A program made the position numbers and the translations under genes. From CAZGSG01 sp964528095 (lineage in GTDB: Bacteria > Bacteroidota > Bacteroidia > Chitinophagales > Chitinophagaceae): a stretch of DNA of 26,554 nucleotides. Of this stretch, positions 16,442 to 24,239 are shown piece by piece. The stretch is taken from assembly GCA_964528095.1 (NCBI GenBank), contig CAZGSG010000047.1, positions 1 through 26,554 of the forward strand. The letters run 5' to 3'. The notes beneath the pieces are model-generated. The model was not told where the DNA came from, did not search any database, and worked only from the letters and a program-made list of their open reading frames with translations. Position 1 is the stretch's first letter. Every line of letters begins with the position of its first letter.

Positions 16442-16806
16442 TTTCGCGATCAGTTGTTGGTCGCGACTATTTAGATAGCCAGTACAATTTCAAAAAAATG
16501 AACCAGAAGTCTTAAGAACACCGCTTAGCCTTTCAAGCGCATCTCCCTTATACTGATGACTGCCGCTTAATTATCGTACCTGAAATTTTATTTTTCATTT
16601 TTTGTATGCTTCGTGTTTTGCAAAACCTTACTTTCTTTGGTCTATTTACTATGCTTGAGAAAACAGTTCTTGACATATATCAATAACCCTTAAATTAGGG
16701 GTTTTCATGTATTGAAACAGTTGCATAATACCAATAGATTTGCTCTTTTAAAAATATACAGAAGCGCAGTGCTTTGTATTCCAAATCCTTTAAAAACCAA
16801 TTAACT
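16442..16806 (+). other. Intergenic region ahead of the T9SS LamG gene
   Basis: This 365-base stretch has no plausible gene. It holds a perfect 12-bp palindrome GTTTTGCAAAAC (16615-16626), a small hairpin around AACCCTTAAATTAGGGGTT (16685-16703), and a promoter at 16712-16742. The rest is A/T-rich with nothing recognisable. Confidence 0.6.
16712..16742 (+). promoter_or_regulatory. Predicted Bacteroidota-type promoter
   Basis: TTG at 16712-16714 and TAGATTTG at 16735-16742 match the -33 (TTG) and -7 (TAnnTTTG) elements of Bacteroidota sigma factors with a 20-base spacer. Transcription would begin near 16749, about 58 bases before the start codon of the LamG gene. Confidence 0.5.
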
Positions 16807-19380
16807 ATGCAAAAAATTGCCCGGCTCGGCCTGACAATACTATTTTTTTTCTTTTGTATTTCTACCGCCTCTTTACACGCTCAAACCTCTCCTTCGGGCA
16901 TCACCAATCTTCAGCTCTGGCTTGACGCATCGGACCCCAATGGAAATTCAGTGTTACCTGCTAATGGAACAACCATTACCAGTTGGAAAGACAAATCGGG
17001 TAATAACAAACATACCTACCTGTATAATTCCGGTAGCGGATATGTTTCACCCGTTTATTACCAGAACCAGATCAATGGAAAAGGAGTAATTCGTTTTACC
17101 CGCGGCTCTTCCGGTATTATTGGTTCGGGGTATGCGGCCCCGCTCGATATCAGGGCAATGACCAACCCGGAGGTCACCATGTTCACCGTATATAAACAAG
17201 GTACTCGGGTAGGTGACCAGGCCGTATGGGGTTGTGACAATGGTGGATTTGATCGTTTTTTCTTTAGCAGCCGGGTCACTGATTTTGATAAAGGATCAGT
17301 ATCTATCGGAAATTCAAGTCCATTCCTGGTAGATGTAACAGGAGCCGGTCAATTGGGCACCGTAAAATGCCTCACTGCCGTATATAGCAAAGCTGGCGGA
17401 GCTGGCGGTTCTGCCATTTATTTCAATGGCCAGCTGGTGACAAGTTTTACAGACTATACAACACTTGGTACAGATGCACTGGCTGATGTACGTGTTGGTC
17501 TTGATGGAGATGATAATTTTTATAATGGTGATATCGCCGAGATGATCATCTATAACCGGAAACTCACTGCCTGTGAGATCACGCAGGTCAATCGTTACCT
17601 GAATACAAAATATGGTGTATCATTTTCTACCGTAAGTATCGCTGCCGGTGGCGCTACCACATTTAATGAGGGACAGTCAGTAGCACTTTCTGCTACTACC
17701 ACCGGTACAGCTTATCAATGGTTGAAAGATGGTGTAGCGATCAGTGCTGCAACCAATTCTTCGTATACAGCTACCACTTCGGGCAATTACAGTCTTGCCG
17801 CCACCAATGGTTGCAGAGACACTTCTGCCGCTATTGCTGTAACGGTAAACATACCGGCACCGCCGGCAACTGCTCTTCATTTCGATGGAGTTGATGATTA
17901 TATCGATGCCGGCAGTACCATTCTCGCTCAGAATATCAAGACCCTCGAGTGCTGGGTTAAATTCAATAACCTGACCACTACACAGGAGATTGTAAGTAAA
18001 TCAAAGACCGGTTATGGTATTGAGCTATTGTTATACAATAATACCTTATCATTTTATTGTATGAATAATACAAATGCCAGCTATATCTCCTATCCCGCTC
18101 CCGAGCTGGTGACTGGCAGATGGTATCACCTGGCGGCAACATGGGATGGGGCAGACAGAACAACCATGCGTCTTTATATGAACGGTGTTTCTGTTGGCAC
18201 AAGGACGGATCTGGGTAATATCAACAGTTCCGGTATTGCAGACCCGGGCGCCGGATCACGTTTATATGTAGGTGCATGGAATGATCCAGCCCGTTATTTT
18301 AATGGTTCGATAGACGAGGTACGTGTATGGAGCCTGATGCGTACACAAAATGAAGTAAGGGCAGGTGCTTATGATACCATCCCACGTAATACCGCCGGCC
18401 TGCTTTCTTATATGCGTATGGACCAGGGTATAGCCGGAGGTACCAATACCGGTATTAATAAAGTAAAAGATTATTCTTCCGCGAACCAGGCCTGCACATT
18501 ATTAAATTTCAACCTCGCAGGTGCCAGTTCCAATTATGTGGAAAGTTACGCGATGGTAGCACCAATGCCATTAAATGCATCTGTTGTGACCAGCACAGGA
18601 TTTACTGCCAGATGGAATGCCCCCACCGTAGGTGCATTGAACAATTATGTTCTGGATGTATCAACCAGCAGCAGCTTCAGTTCTTTTGTAGCTGGTTATA
18701 ATGGATTGAATGTGGGAGCTGTTACATCTTATTCCGTAACGGGGCTTACCAATGGTGTAACCTATTACTATCGCGTACGGGCCAACAAAACAACAGTCAA
18801 TGGGGAAGGTGCATTGACCTATGCATCAGTAACTGTTATACCAGGTGTTACATTACCTGTTAAATGGCAATCCTTTACTGCCAATGAATCGGGCGCAAAT
18901 GTGTTGCTGCAATGGAGTACTTCGGAGGAGATCAATAGCGCATCTTTCACGGTGGAACGCGGTGGGCCAGGCACCGGTTTTACTTCGATAGCGACTATCC
19001 AGGCAGCAGGTACAACCGGTAGGGTTAACTCATATAGTTATATTGATGAGCATCCTGCAACGGGTGTAAATTATTACCGCATCCGTTCTACTGATATAGA
19101 CGGGCAGGTTTCTTATTCCCAGGTAAAATCTGTAAACAGGGGAGAAAGCCTGGTTCGTGTAAAAGTATATCCGTCACCGGCTACTGAGTACATTTATGTA
19201 GACCTTCAGCAAGTGCGGATCAACAAAGACCTGATCACGATCTATAATCTGCAGGGACAATCTGTACTGAACGTAAAAGCAGAAAGAGGCATACAGAAGA
19301 TCAGCATCAGCACCTTGCCACCAGGCATCTACCTGGTAAAAGCGGGGGATGAAAAACCGATTAAGTTTGAGAAAAAATAA
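16807..19380 (+). CDS. T9SS-exported LamG/FN3 cell-surface protein
   Basis: This is a large modular protein of 857 residues, predicted to be exported by Sec and then by the type IX system. The ATG at 16807 gives a clean signal peptide (residues 1-25, cleaved after HA). Modules in order are a LamG-like domain (about 30-270, WLDASDPNG), an Ig-like repeat (about 280-350, YQWLKDGVAI), a concanavalin/LamG_3 domain (about 355-545, ALHFDGVDDYIDAG and IDEVRVWS), and a fibronectin III domain (about 590-680). A beta domain typical of T9SS cargo follows (about 683-780, LPVKWQSFTAN). The C-terminal sorting domain (about 785-857) has VKVYPSPATEYIYVDL, IYNLQGQSV and LPPGIYLVKAG. No catalytic module is visible, so carbohydrate binding or adhesion is likely. 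It is transcribed alone. Confidence 0.9.
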   Translation: MQKIARLGLTILFFFFCISTASLHAQTSPSGITNLQLWLDASDPNGNSVLPANGTTITSWKDKSGNNKHTYLYNSGSGYVSPVYYQNQINGKGVIRFTRGSSGIIGSGYAAPLDIRAMTNPEVTMFTVYKQGTRVGDQAVWGCDNGGFDRFFFSSRVTDFDKGSVSIGNSSPFLVDVTGAGQLGTVKCLTAVYSKAGGAGGSAIYFNGQLVTSFTDYTTLGTDALADVRVGLDGDDNFYNGDIAEMIIYNRKLTACEITQVNRYLNTKYGVSFSTVSIAAGGATTFNEGQSVALSATTTGTAYQWLKDGVAISAATNSSYTATTSGNYSLAATNGCRDTSAAIAVTVNIPAPPATALHFDGVDDYIDAGSTILAQNIKTLECWVKFNNLTTTQEIVSKSKTGYGIELLLYNNTLSFYCMNNTNASYISYPAPELVTGRWYHLAATWDGADRTTMRLYMNGVSVGTRTDLGNINSSGIADPGAGSRLYVGAWNDPARYFNGSIDEVRVWSLMRTQNEVRAGAYDTIPRNTAGLLSYMRMDQGIAGGTNTGINKVKDYSSANQACTLLNFNLAGASSNYVESYAMVAPMPLNASVVTSTGFTARWNAPTVGALNNYVLDVSTSSSFSSFVAGYNGLNVGAVTSYSVTGLTNGVTYYYRVRANKTTVNGEGALTYASVTVIPGVTLPVKWQSFTANESGANVLLQWSTSEEINSASFTVERGGPGTGFTSIATIQAAGTTGRVNSYSYIDEHPATGVNYYRIRSTDIDGQVSYSQVKSVNRGESLVRVKVYPSPATEYIYVDLQQVRINKDLITIYNLQGQSVLNVKAERGIQKISISTLPPGIYLVKAGDEKPIKFEKK

Positions 19381-19397
19381 GTTGTTTGACTAATAAG

Positions 19398-19426
19398 AAA
19401 AAGCCACCTGCGAGGTGGCTTTTTTT
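19398..19426 (+). terminator. Strong intrinsic terminator of the LamG gene
   Basis: GCCACC (19403-19408) pairs with GGTGGC (19414-19419) around a 5-base loop, followed by seven Ts (19420-19426) and preceded by As that can extend the stem and work on the other strand. It starts 18 bases after the stop codon. Confidence 0.9.
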
Positions 19427-19461
19427 GTTGAAAGGAAAGTCAAAGTAGTTAAGGATTATTA

Positions 19462-19657
19462 TTCTGCTTTCGCGATGCCTTATACAGCATTTGGACACGG
19501 TCTCAGCGGGGTTTGGCGATAAACAGTCTTTAATTACAACGATTGCCAATGGCCAACCCCGATGTGTAATTATTCTACAACAATCAGGCAATAGTGGATA
19601 TACTGGTTGAAGATTCTTTATGCATCGGGGTCGGCTATCGCCAGACCCCGATGGGAC
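19462..19657 (+). repeat. Intergenic repeat copy 1 (modules A and B)
   Basis: Module A (about 19462-19494, TTCTGCTTTCGCGATGCC...) is shared with copy 3. Module B (19495-19657) is shared with copy 2 at 155 of 163 positions without gaps. Inside B are two related hairpins. In the first, CGGGGTTTGGC (19507-19517) pairs with GCCAACCCCG (19552-19561) with one bulged T. The second is at 19623-19653. Confidence 0.9.
19623..19653 (+). repeat. REP-like imperfect palindrome in copy 1
   Basis: CATCGGGGTC (19623-19632) pairs perfectly with GACCCCGATG (19644-19653). Inside, GGC pairs with GCC across a single bulged A and a TATC loop, giving a 13-pair stem. A G/C-rich stem with one bulge and a tiny loop is the classical shape of bacterial REP elements. 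Confidence 0.75.
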
Positions 19658-19756
19658 CTTTTCTGATTATTGAAGAGAGCAATGCAGAAAAGGAATAAGA
19701 AAGATCAGCGACAATTGGTGATAGGTTTTATCATGACAATGCTCTTTACAGTACAA

Positions 19757-19919
19757 ACATGGCCTCAGCGGGGTTTGGCGATAAACAGTCTTCAATTACA
19801 ACGATTGCCAACGGCCAACCCTGATGTGTAATCATTCTACAACAATCAGGCAATAGTGGATACACTGGTTGAAGATTCTTTACGCATCGGGGTCGGCTAT
19901 CGCCAGACCCCGATGGGAC
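19757..19919 (+). repeat. Intergenic repeat copy 2 (module B only)
   Basis: A gap-free 163-base copy of 19495-19657, offset by 262 bases. It has eight differences, all C/T on this strand (copy 1 positions 19498, 19501, 19531, 19550, 19560, 19571, 19601, 19621). Module A is absent here. The second hairpin is identical to that of copy 1. Confidence 0.92.
19885..19915 (+). repeat. REP-like imperfect palindrome in copy 2
   Basis: Identical in sequence to the palindrome at 19623-19653, with a 13-pair stem, one bulged A and a TATC loop. Full conservation here, against changes elsewhere in the repeat, suggests the palindrome is the constrained part. Confidence 0.75.
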
Positions 19920-19969
19920 AGGGTATGAATGCAGAAGTACACAGAGCCATTCAACAATGCAAATCGCGG

Positions 19970-20095
19970 TTCTGCTTTCGCGATGCCTTATACAACATTT
20001 GGACAGAGTCTCAGCGGGGTTTGGCGATAAGCGACTTCCAATTACACATAATTCCCAAATAGCCAACCCCGATGTATCATCACTCCACAACATCA
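19970..20095 (+). repeat. Intergenic repeat copy 3 (module A plus diverged B)
   Basis: The first 61 bases (19970-20030) match copy 1 positions 19462-19522 at 58 of 61 positions. The remainder is diverged but keeps the hairpin arms GGGGTTTGGC (20016-20025) and GCCAACCCCG (20062-20071). It lacks the second palindrome. It ends about 35 bases from the stop of the alpha-galactosidase gene. Confidence 0.8.
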
Positions 20096-20131
20096 CGACG
20101 AGGAACTGGATAAAGTCTATTCTCAATCTAT

Positions 20132-22345
20132 TTATGGCAAAGAGGTCAATAATATTATCACGCTGTTTCTTCTTGCCTGCAGATCAGGGTTAAACCCTAT
20201 GGTCATTAAAAATTCCCCGGTATAGATCTTATCTGGTGAGATAGAGGATCTTGTTCCTGGATAGATATTAACTTCCCGTAACCGGTATTTTTTAGAAGGA
20301 GAAAGCCCTTTCAGCTTTACCGGGTTCGTACTACCGGCTGCATACCGATTATTGGCTAGGTAGTTAAATAGCACACCGGTTGATTTCTCTTCATTCATAT
20401 ACAACATTGAAGCAATATTACTCTGTACCGGATCCGAAAGCCTGTATTGATCGCCTTGCCATATGATCTGTTTCAGGGAATCATATACTTTAACGGCTTG
20501 CTGACAGAACTCGAGGTCTTTGGGATTTAATTTGCTGATAACTATGTCAAAGCCAAGTTTGCCCATCATCGCTACATCTGTTCTGAACTTGATAGGCTGT
20601 TTACCCCAATCGGTGACATGATTGGAAGAAGTCATCGCAGGGAAAAAATAAGAATATTCCCATTGCATGAATATCCGTTCCAATGGATCTGTATTATCGC
20701 TGGGCCAGTATTCTGTAAAAAATTGCAGCGCGCCATAATCTACCCGGCCACCGCCGCCGGAACATAACATCATTGGCACATCAGGGTATTTACTTCGGAT
20801 CCTTTGTAATACTTTATAAAGACCACGAACATATTCTATATAGACATGTGATTGATTATCGAGGTAAGCAGAATTAGCATTATAAATAACAGCATTGCAA
20901 TCCCACTTGATATAGGCCAGGTCGGGATTCTTTGTTAGCAGGTCATTTACCACACCATACACAAAATCCTGAACGGCAGGATTGCTAAGATCCAGCACCA
21001 GTTGATTTCTGAAATAATGTTCCGGTCTTTTAGGTTGCCTGAGCACCCATTCGGGATGTTTCTCATAAAGCTCGCTTTTCGGGTTTACCATTTCAGGTTC
21101 AATCCAGATACCGAATTTTACATCGTTGTCACGGGCTTCTTTTACCAGGTAAGAGATTCCATTGGGCAGTTTCTTCCGGTTTTCTTCCCAATCACCGAGA
21201 CCTGCATGATCATCATTTCTTGGATACTTGTTGGCAAACCATCCGTCATCCAGTAAAAACAGATCAACCCCCAGTTTTTTTGTATCCTTTAATAAGGCAG
21301 CCAGCTTGTCTTCATTAAAATCAAAATAAGTAGCTTCCCAGTTATTCAGTAAAGTGAGACGGATACCTTTGCCATTTACCAGTTTATAATTTCTTGCCCA
21401 GTTATGCAAATTCCTGCTGGCAGTTCCTTTTCCATGAGTAGATAAGGTATAAAGGAAAACAGGTGTTGTAAACTCTTCATCCGGTTTCAACGTATAAGCT
21501 GAAGCAAAATTATTAATGCCAGCCAGCAGCCGCAGGTTATTCTGATGGTCCACTTCAAGGTCGATGCGAAAATTTCCTGTCCAGGATAAAGAACCAAACA
21601 AGACCCTGCCCTCATCCGCCGTAGCCGGTTTATCAAGTGATACCATAAACAAAGGTGGCTGAAACAAATTGGCCCTCGCGCCAAGTTTAGAGTCGAGAGT
21701 TTTGATGCCATGTGTAAGCCGGCTTTCTTCAGGTTGCATTTCCCTGGCCCAATCGCCATGGTATTGTCTCAGCCAGTACGCATCTGCTTTCAGGTGCAGA
21801 TTAGCTGATGCAAATTTTGAAAGCATGACCGGCTTTTTTTCTTTATGCCTGATACTGCTCCATTGTTCAACTACATCTTCCTTATAGTATGTTTTATAAT
21901 ACAGCGTGACCCAGAACGGATATACAGGATCCTTTAATACGATACTAAGCAGTGATATGTTATCCTCCAGCTTCTCCTCCCGATGACTTATATATTTAAG
22001 ATCAAGACTGGTGTTTCCATCTGCATGGATCACGGTAATAGCCGGCTCAGCAAGGTTCTTAGAACCTGCGGGTGTATAGGCCGAAGCAAGCATACCAGAA
22101 TAATCTTCCGTTTGGCGGTATGTTGCAGCAATATTGCCATACTCTCCCGTATCAGCAAGTTTTTCTCCAAGGTATACGATATTGATATCCTTCTGCTCGT
22201 TTACTTCCAATACCAGCGCATTGTTTTTTGTTATTACCGGTATAATCGTTTTTTGCGAAAAACAATTCGAACTACCTGTAGCAATCAGGCATACGATCAG
22301 GCATATGGTCGTTATATATTTTGTGCGCATACGTTTTGTTTTCAT
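20132..22345 (-). CDS. Exported GH36 alpha-galactosidase
   Basis: This 737-residue glycoside hydrolase of family 36 removes terminal alpha-linked galactose from oligosaccharides. A signal peptide (about 1-30, cleaved before Gln31) points to the periplasm. The order is an N-terminal beta-sandwich (about 32-320), a TIM barrel (about 325-640) and a short C-terminal beta domain. Key motifs are LLNNWEATYFDFNE (334-345), FLLDDGWF (363-370), GIWIEPEMVNP (412-422), the nucleophile Asp482 in YIKWDCN, CSGGGGRVD (528-536) and the probable acid/base Asp550 in WPSDNTDP. All expected catalytic residues are present and the length is normal. It is the last gene of the minus-strand sugar operon, 50 bases after cutC. 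Confidence 0.94.
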   Translation of the reverse strand: MKTKRMRTKYITTICLIVCLIATGSSNCFSQKTIIPVITKNNALVLEVNEQKDINIVYLGEKLADTGEYGNIAATYRQTEDYSGMLASAYTPAGSKNLAEPAITVIHADGNTSLDLKYISHREEKLEDNISLLSIVLKDPVYPFWVTLYYKTYYKEDVVEQWSSIRHKEKKPVMLSKFASANLHLKADAYWLRQYHGDWAREMQPEESRLTHGIKTLDSKLGARANLFQPPLFMVSLDKPATADEGRVLFGSLSWTGNFRIDLEVDHQNNLRLLAGINNFASAYTLKPDEEFTTPVFLYTLSTHGKGTASRNLHNWARNYKLVNGKGIRLTLLNNWEATYFDFNEDKLAALLKDTKKLGVDLFLLDDGWFANKYPRNDDHAGLGDWEENRKKLPNGISYLVKEARDNDVKFGIWIEPEMVNPKSELYEKHPEWVLRQPKRPEHYFRNQLVLDLSNPAVQDFVYGVVNDLLTKNPDLAYIKWDCNAVIYNANSAYLDNQSHVYIEYVRGLYKVLQRIRSKYPDVPMMLCSGGGGRVDYGALQFFTEYWPSDNTDPLERIFMQWEYSYFFPAMTSSNHVTDWGKQPIKFRTDVAMMGKLGFDIVISKLNPKDLEFCQQAVKVYDSLKQIIWQGDQYRLSDPVQSNIASMLYMNEEKSTGVLFNYLANNRYAAGSTNPVKLKGLSPSKKYRLREVNIYPGTRSSISPDKIYTGEFLMTIGFNPDLQARRNSVIILLTSLP

Positions 22346-22395
22346 TTAGTAATTTGAACTTTCTGGTGTTCTTATCAGTACATAATCGAATATCA

Positions 22396-23121
22396 CTACT
22401 GAAGCTGGCTTATGATTGCCCGCAACTCCTCCTCATCAGCAAGATATACGTTTCCATAATCATTTACTGCTGTGTTGATATAGGTGAGCGGGTTAATGGC
22501 TATTTTCCTGGCAGATGCATGGTATTCTGTTGCATTGCATTCCTGTCGGAGTTTTGCAATATTGGATGATTTTATACCCGCGCCCGGCATTATGCTGATC
22601 CGGTCACCGGCCTGCTTTACAAGCGCTCCGAGTATTTCTCCGGCATCTGGTGCAGCGGTTTTTTGTCCTGATGTAAGTATACGTTCGCAACCACATGCAA
22701 TAATATCTTCCAGTGCTTTAAAAGGATCAGGTGCGCCGTCAAATGCGCGATTGCAGGTAACGCCCATCGGGCCGGCCCATTCAACTATGCGTTTTAGCCA
22801 TTCCGTATCTATCTGCGCATGAATAGTAGCTGCGCCAACCGAAATACCATCGCAACCCAGTTCTTTGCAAATGGCAATGTCTTTTTTAATTATTTCATAT
22901 TCGTTTTCATCATAAAAATAATTACCCGAACGTGGTCGTAAAATAGGATAAAGAAGGATTGAGATCTTTTCTCTTGTCTGCCTGATTGCGCCATAGCTGG
23001 GCGTAGTACCGCCTTCTACAGGGTTATCACAAAGTTCCACTCTTACCGCGCCCGCCCGTTCTGCTATTATACATGACTGTATATTAAATGCGCAAACTTC
23101 CAGTACTGCTCTCTTGGTCAT
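22396..23121 (-). CDS. cutC: CutC family protein
   Basis: This 241-residue TIM-barrel protein of the CutC family is set to start at the ATG at 23121, because MTKRAVLEVCAFNIQSC is the usual beginning; the frame is open further upstream but unlike the family. Hallmarks are RVELCDNPVEGGTTPSYGAI, ILRPRSGNYFYDENEYE, TCNRAFDGAPDP, ILTSGQK, IMPGAGI and EYHASAR. CutC was named for copper tolerance in E. coli, but that phenotype has since been attributed to a small RNA (MicL) encoded at the 3' end of cutC, so the enzyme role is open. Here it sits between glycosylasparaginase and alpha-galactosidase genes with gaps of 34 and 50 bases, which favours a role in sugar or glycan metabolism (inference). No signal peptide, so cytoplasmic. 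Confidence 0.92.
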   Translation of the reverse strand: MTKRAVLEVCAFNIQSCIIAERAGAVRVELCDNPVEGGTTPSYGAIRQTREKISILLYPILRPRSGNYFYDENEYEIIKKDIAICKELGCDGISVGAATIHAQIDTEWLKRIVEWAGPMGVTCNRAFDGAPDPFKALEDIIACGCERILTSGQKTAAPDAGEILGALVKQAGDRISIMPGAGIKSSNIAKLRQECNATEYHASARKIAINPLTYINTAVNDYGNVYLADEEELRAIISQLQ

Positions 23122-23155
23122 ATTGATTCGTTTATTAAAAAAGAATTCATACCTG

Positions 23156-24184
23156 TTAAGGATAATAACTTTTTGCAGGGAAAACCTCCTGTGTGGTTTT
23201 ATTTTGTACAGAATAGGTAAACCCTTTTTGCAGGCTATACCCGCCGTATGCTCCATTCTTATTAAGTGCTACAAACCCCACCTGTATTGTTTTTGATTTT
23301 TCCGGGCTGCGTTTTACTATACGCTCCACCGCCTCCTTGCATGCGTCTTCCGGTGATTTGCCCTGTCGCATCAGCTCCACTACCAGGTGCGATCCTACAA
23401 TACGTATTACTTCTTCGCCTACACCTGATGCTGTTGCTGCGCCGATCTCATTGTCAACATACAATCCCGCACCGATAACAGGCGAATCACCTACGCGTCC
23501 ATGCATTTTATAAGCAAGGCCACTGGTAGTACAACCACCACTCATATTGCCTTTTGCATCCATGGCCAGCATACCGATCGTATCATGATTACTTGAATCA
23601 CCAGGCATAGGATCATTTTCTTTATTGTAAAGGCGGTTCTCTATATTGATCCCGGGTTTATAGTTGGCTGTCTTCATCCATTCTTTCCAGGCTTTTTCGC
23701 TTTCCGGCGTCAGCAGATTTTGTTTTGTAAAACCATTGGCTAATGCAAACTGCAATGCACCCTCGCCTGTAAGAAAAATATGCGGTGTTTTTTCCATGAC
23801 CAGTCTTGCCACCGATATGGGATGCATGATATGTTCAAGGCATAACACCGCCCCGCAATTATAATATTCATCCATGATGCAGGCATCCAATGTTACATAT
23901 CCATCACGATCGGGCAGCCCACCGTACCCAATGGTTTGATTGGTGGGATCAGCCTCTGGAATTTTTGCACCGGCTTCTATTGCATCAAGCGCCCGCCCGC
24001 CTTTGCTCAATATTTCCCAGGCCCCGATATTGGCAGTTTTGCCAAAGTCCCAGGTAGAGATCACCACCGGTTCATCCTTTTTCGTACTATATCCTTCCTG
24101 TGCACATCCTACAAAATTGGATCCCAGAAAAGCTGCAGCAGAACCCGCTGCAGATAGCTGTAAAAATTTCCTACGTGATGGCAT
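23156..24184 (-). CDS. Glycosylasparaginase (N4-(beta-N-acetylglucosaminyl)-L-asparaginase), Tat-exported
   Basis: This 342-residue Ntn hydrolase cleaves the amide bond between asparagine and GlcNAc left from N-glycoproteins; relatives also hydrolyse isoaspartyl peptides or asparagine. Autocleavage between Asp201 and Thr202 (SSNHDTIGML) would free the catalytic Thr202. YKMHGRVGDSPVIGAGLYVD carries the expected substrate-binding Arg230 and Asp233, and ISTWDFG (43-49) is the usual N-terminal strand. The N-terminus has a twin-arginine motif SRRKFLQ and a hydrophobic stretch ending FVGC (Cys27), so export by Tat and perhaps lipidation are likely. It lies second to third in the operon, 55 bases after galM and 34 before cutC. 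Its company suggests glycoprotein breakdown. Confidence 0.9.
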   Translation of the reverse strand: MPSRRKFLQLSAAGSAAAFLGSNFVGCAQEGYSTKKDEPVVISTWDFGKTANIGAWEILSKGGRALDAIEAGAKIPEADPTNQTIGYGGLPDRDGYVTLDACIMDEYYNCGAVLCLEHIMHPISVARLVMEKTPHIFLTGEGALQFALANGFTKQNLLTPESEKAWKEWMKTANYKPGINIENRLYNKENDPMPGDSSNHDTIGMLAMDAKGNMSGGCTTSGLAYKMHGRVGDSPVIGAGLYVDNEIGAATASGVGEEVIRIVGSHLVVELMRQGKSPEDACKEAVERIVKRSPEKSKTIQVGFVALNKNGAYGGYSLQKGFTYSVQNKTTQEVFPAKSYYP

Positions 24185-24239
24185 GAGCTGAGTTTATAAG
24201 TGAATAATTTTTTCAAAGTCGATCTGATACTTCCCGGTG

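Larger units (their letters stand above)
19427..20131. other. Gene-free spacer holding a repeat array
   Basis: These 705 bases lie between the ends of two convergent genes, the LamG gene and the alpha-galactosidase gene. Open frames of up to 126 codons exist, but they run through the repeats in several registers and resemble no protein. I see three related repeat copies, listed separately, with spacers of about 100 and 50 bases that I cannot assign. Confidence 0.7.

Noticed and set aside
16615..16626. Perfect palindrome GTTTTGCAAAAC as an operator
   Set aside because: It is a single A/T-rich site well upstream of the promoter with no second copy, so chance cannot be excluded.
19462..20095. 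CRISPR array
   Set aside because: Only three unequal copies of 126-196 bases with irregular spacing, and no cas genes.
19746..20126. Minus-strand open frame of 126 codons over the repeat array, sharing peptide segments with another frame at 19361-19591
   Set aside because: The shared peptides arise from the DNA repeats. The frames break at repeat edges, resemble no protein, and the plus strand is equally open.
23122..23256. 45-residue N-terminal extension of CutC
   Set aside because: The extension is unlike the family and would overlap the end of the glycosylasparaginase gene. The internal ATG gives the normal CutC start.
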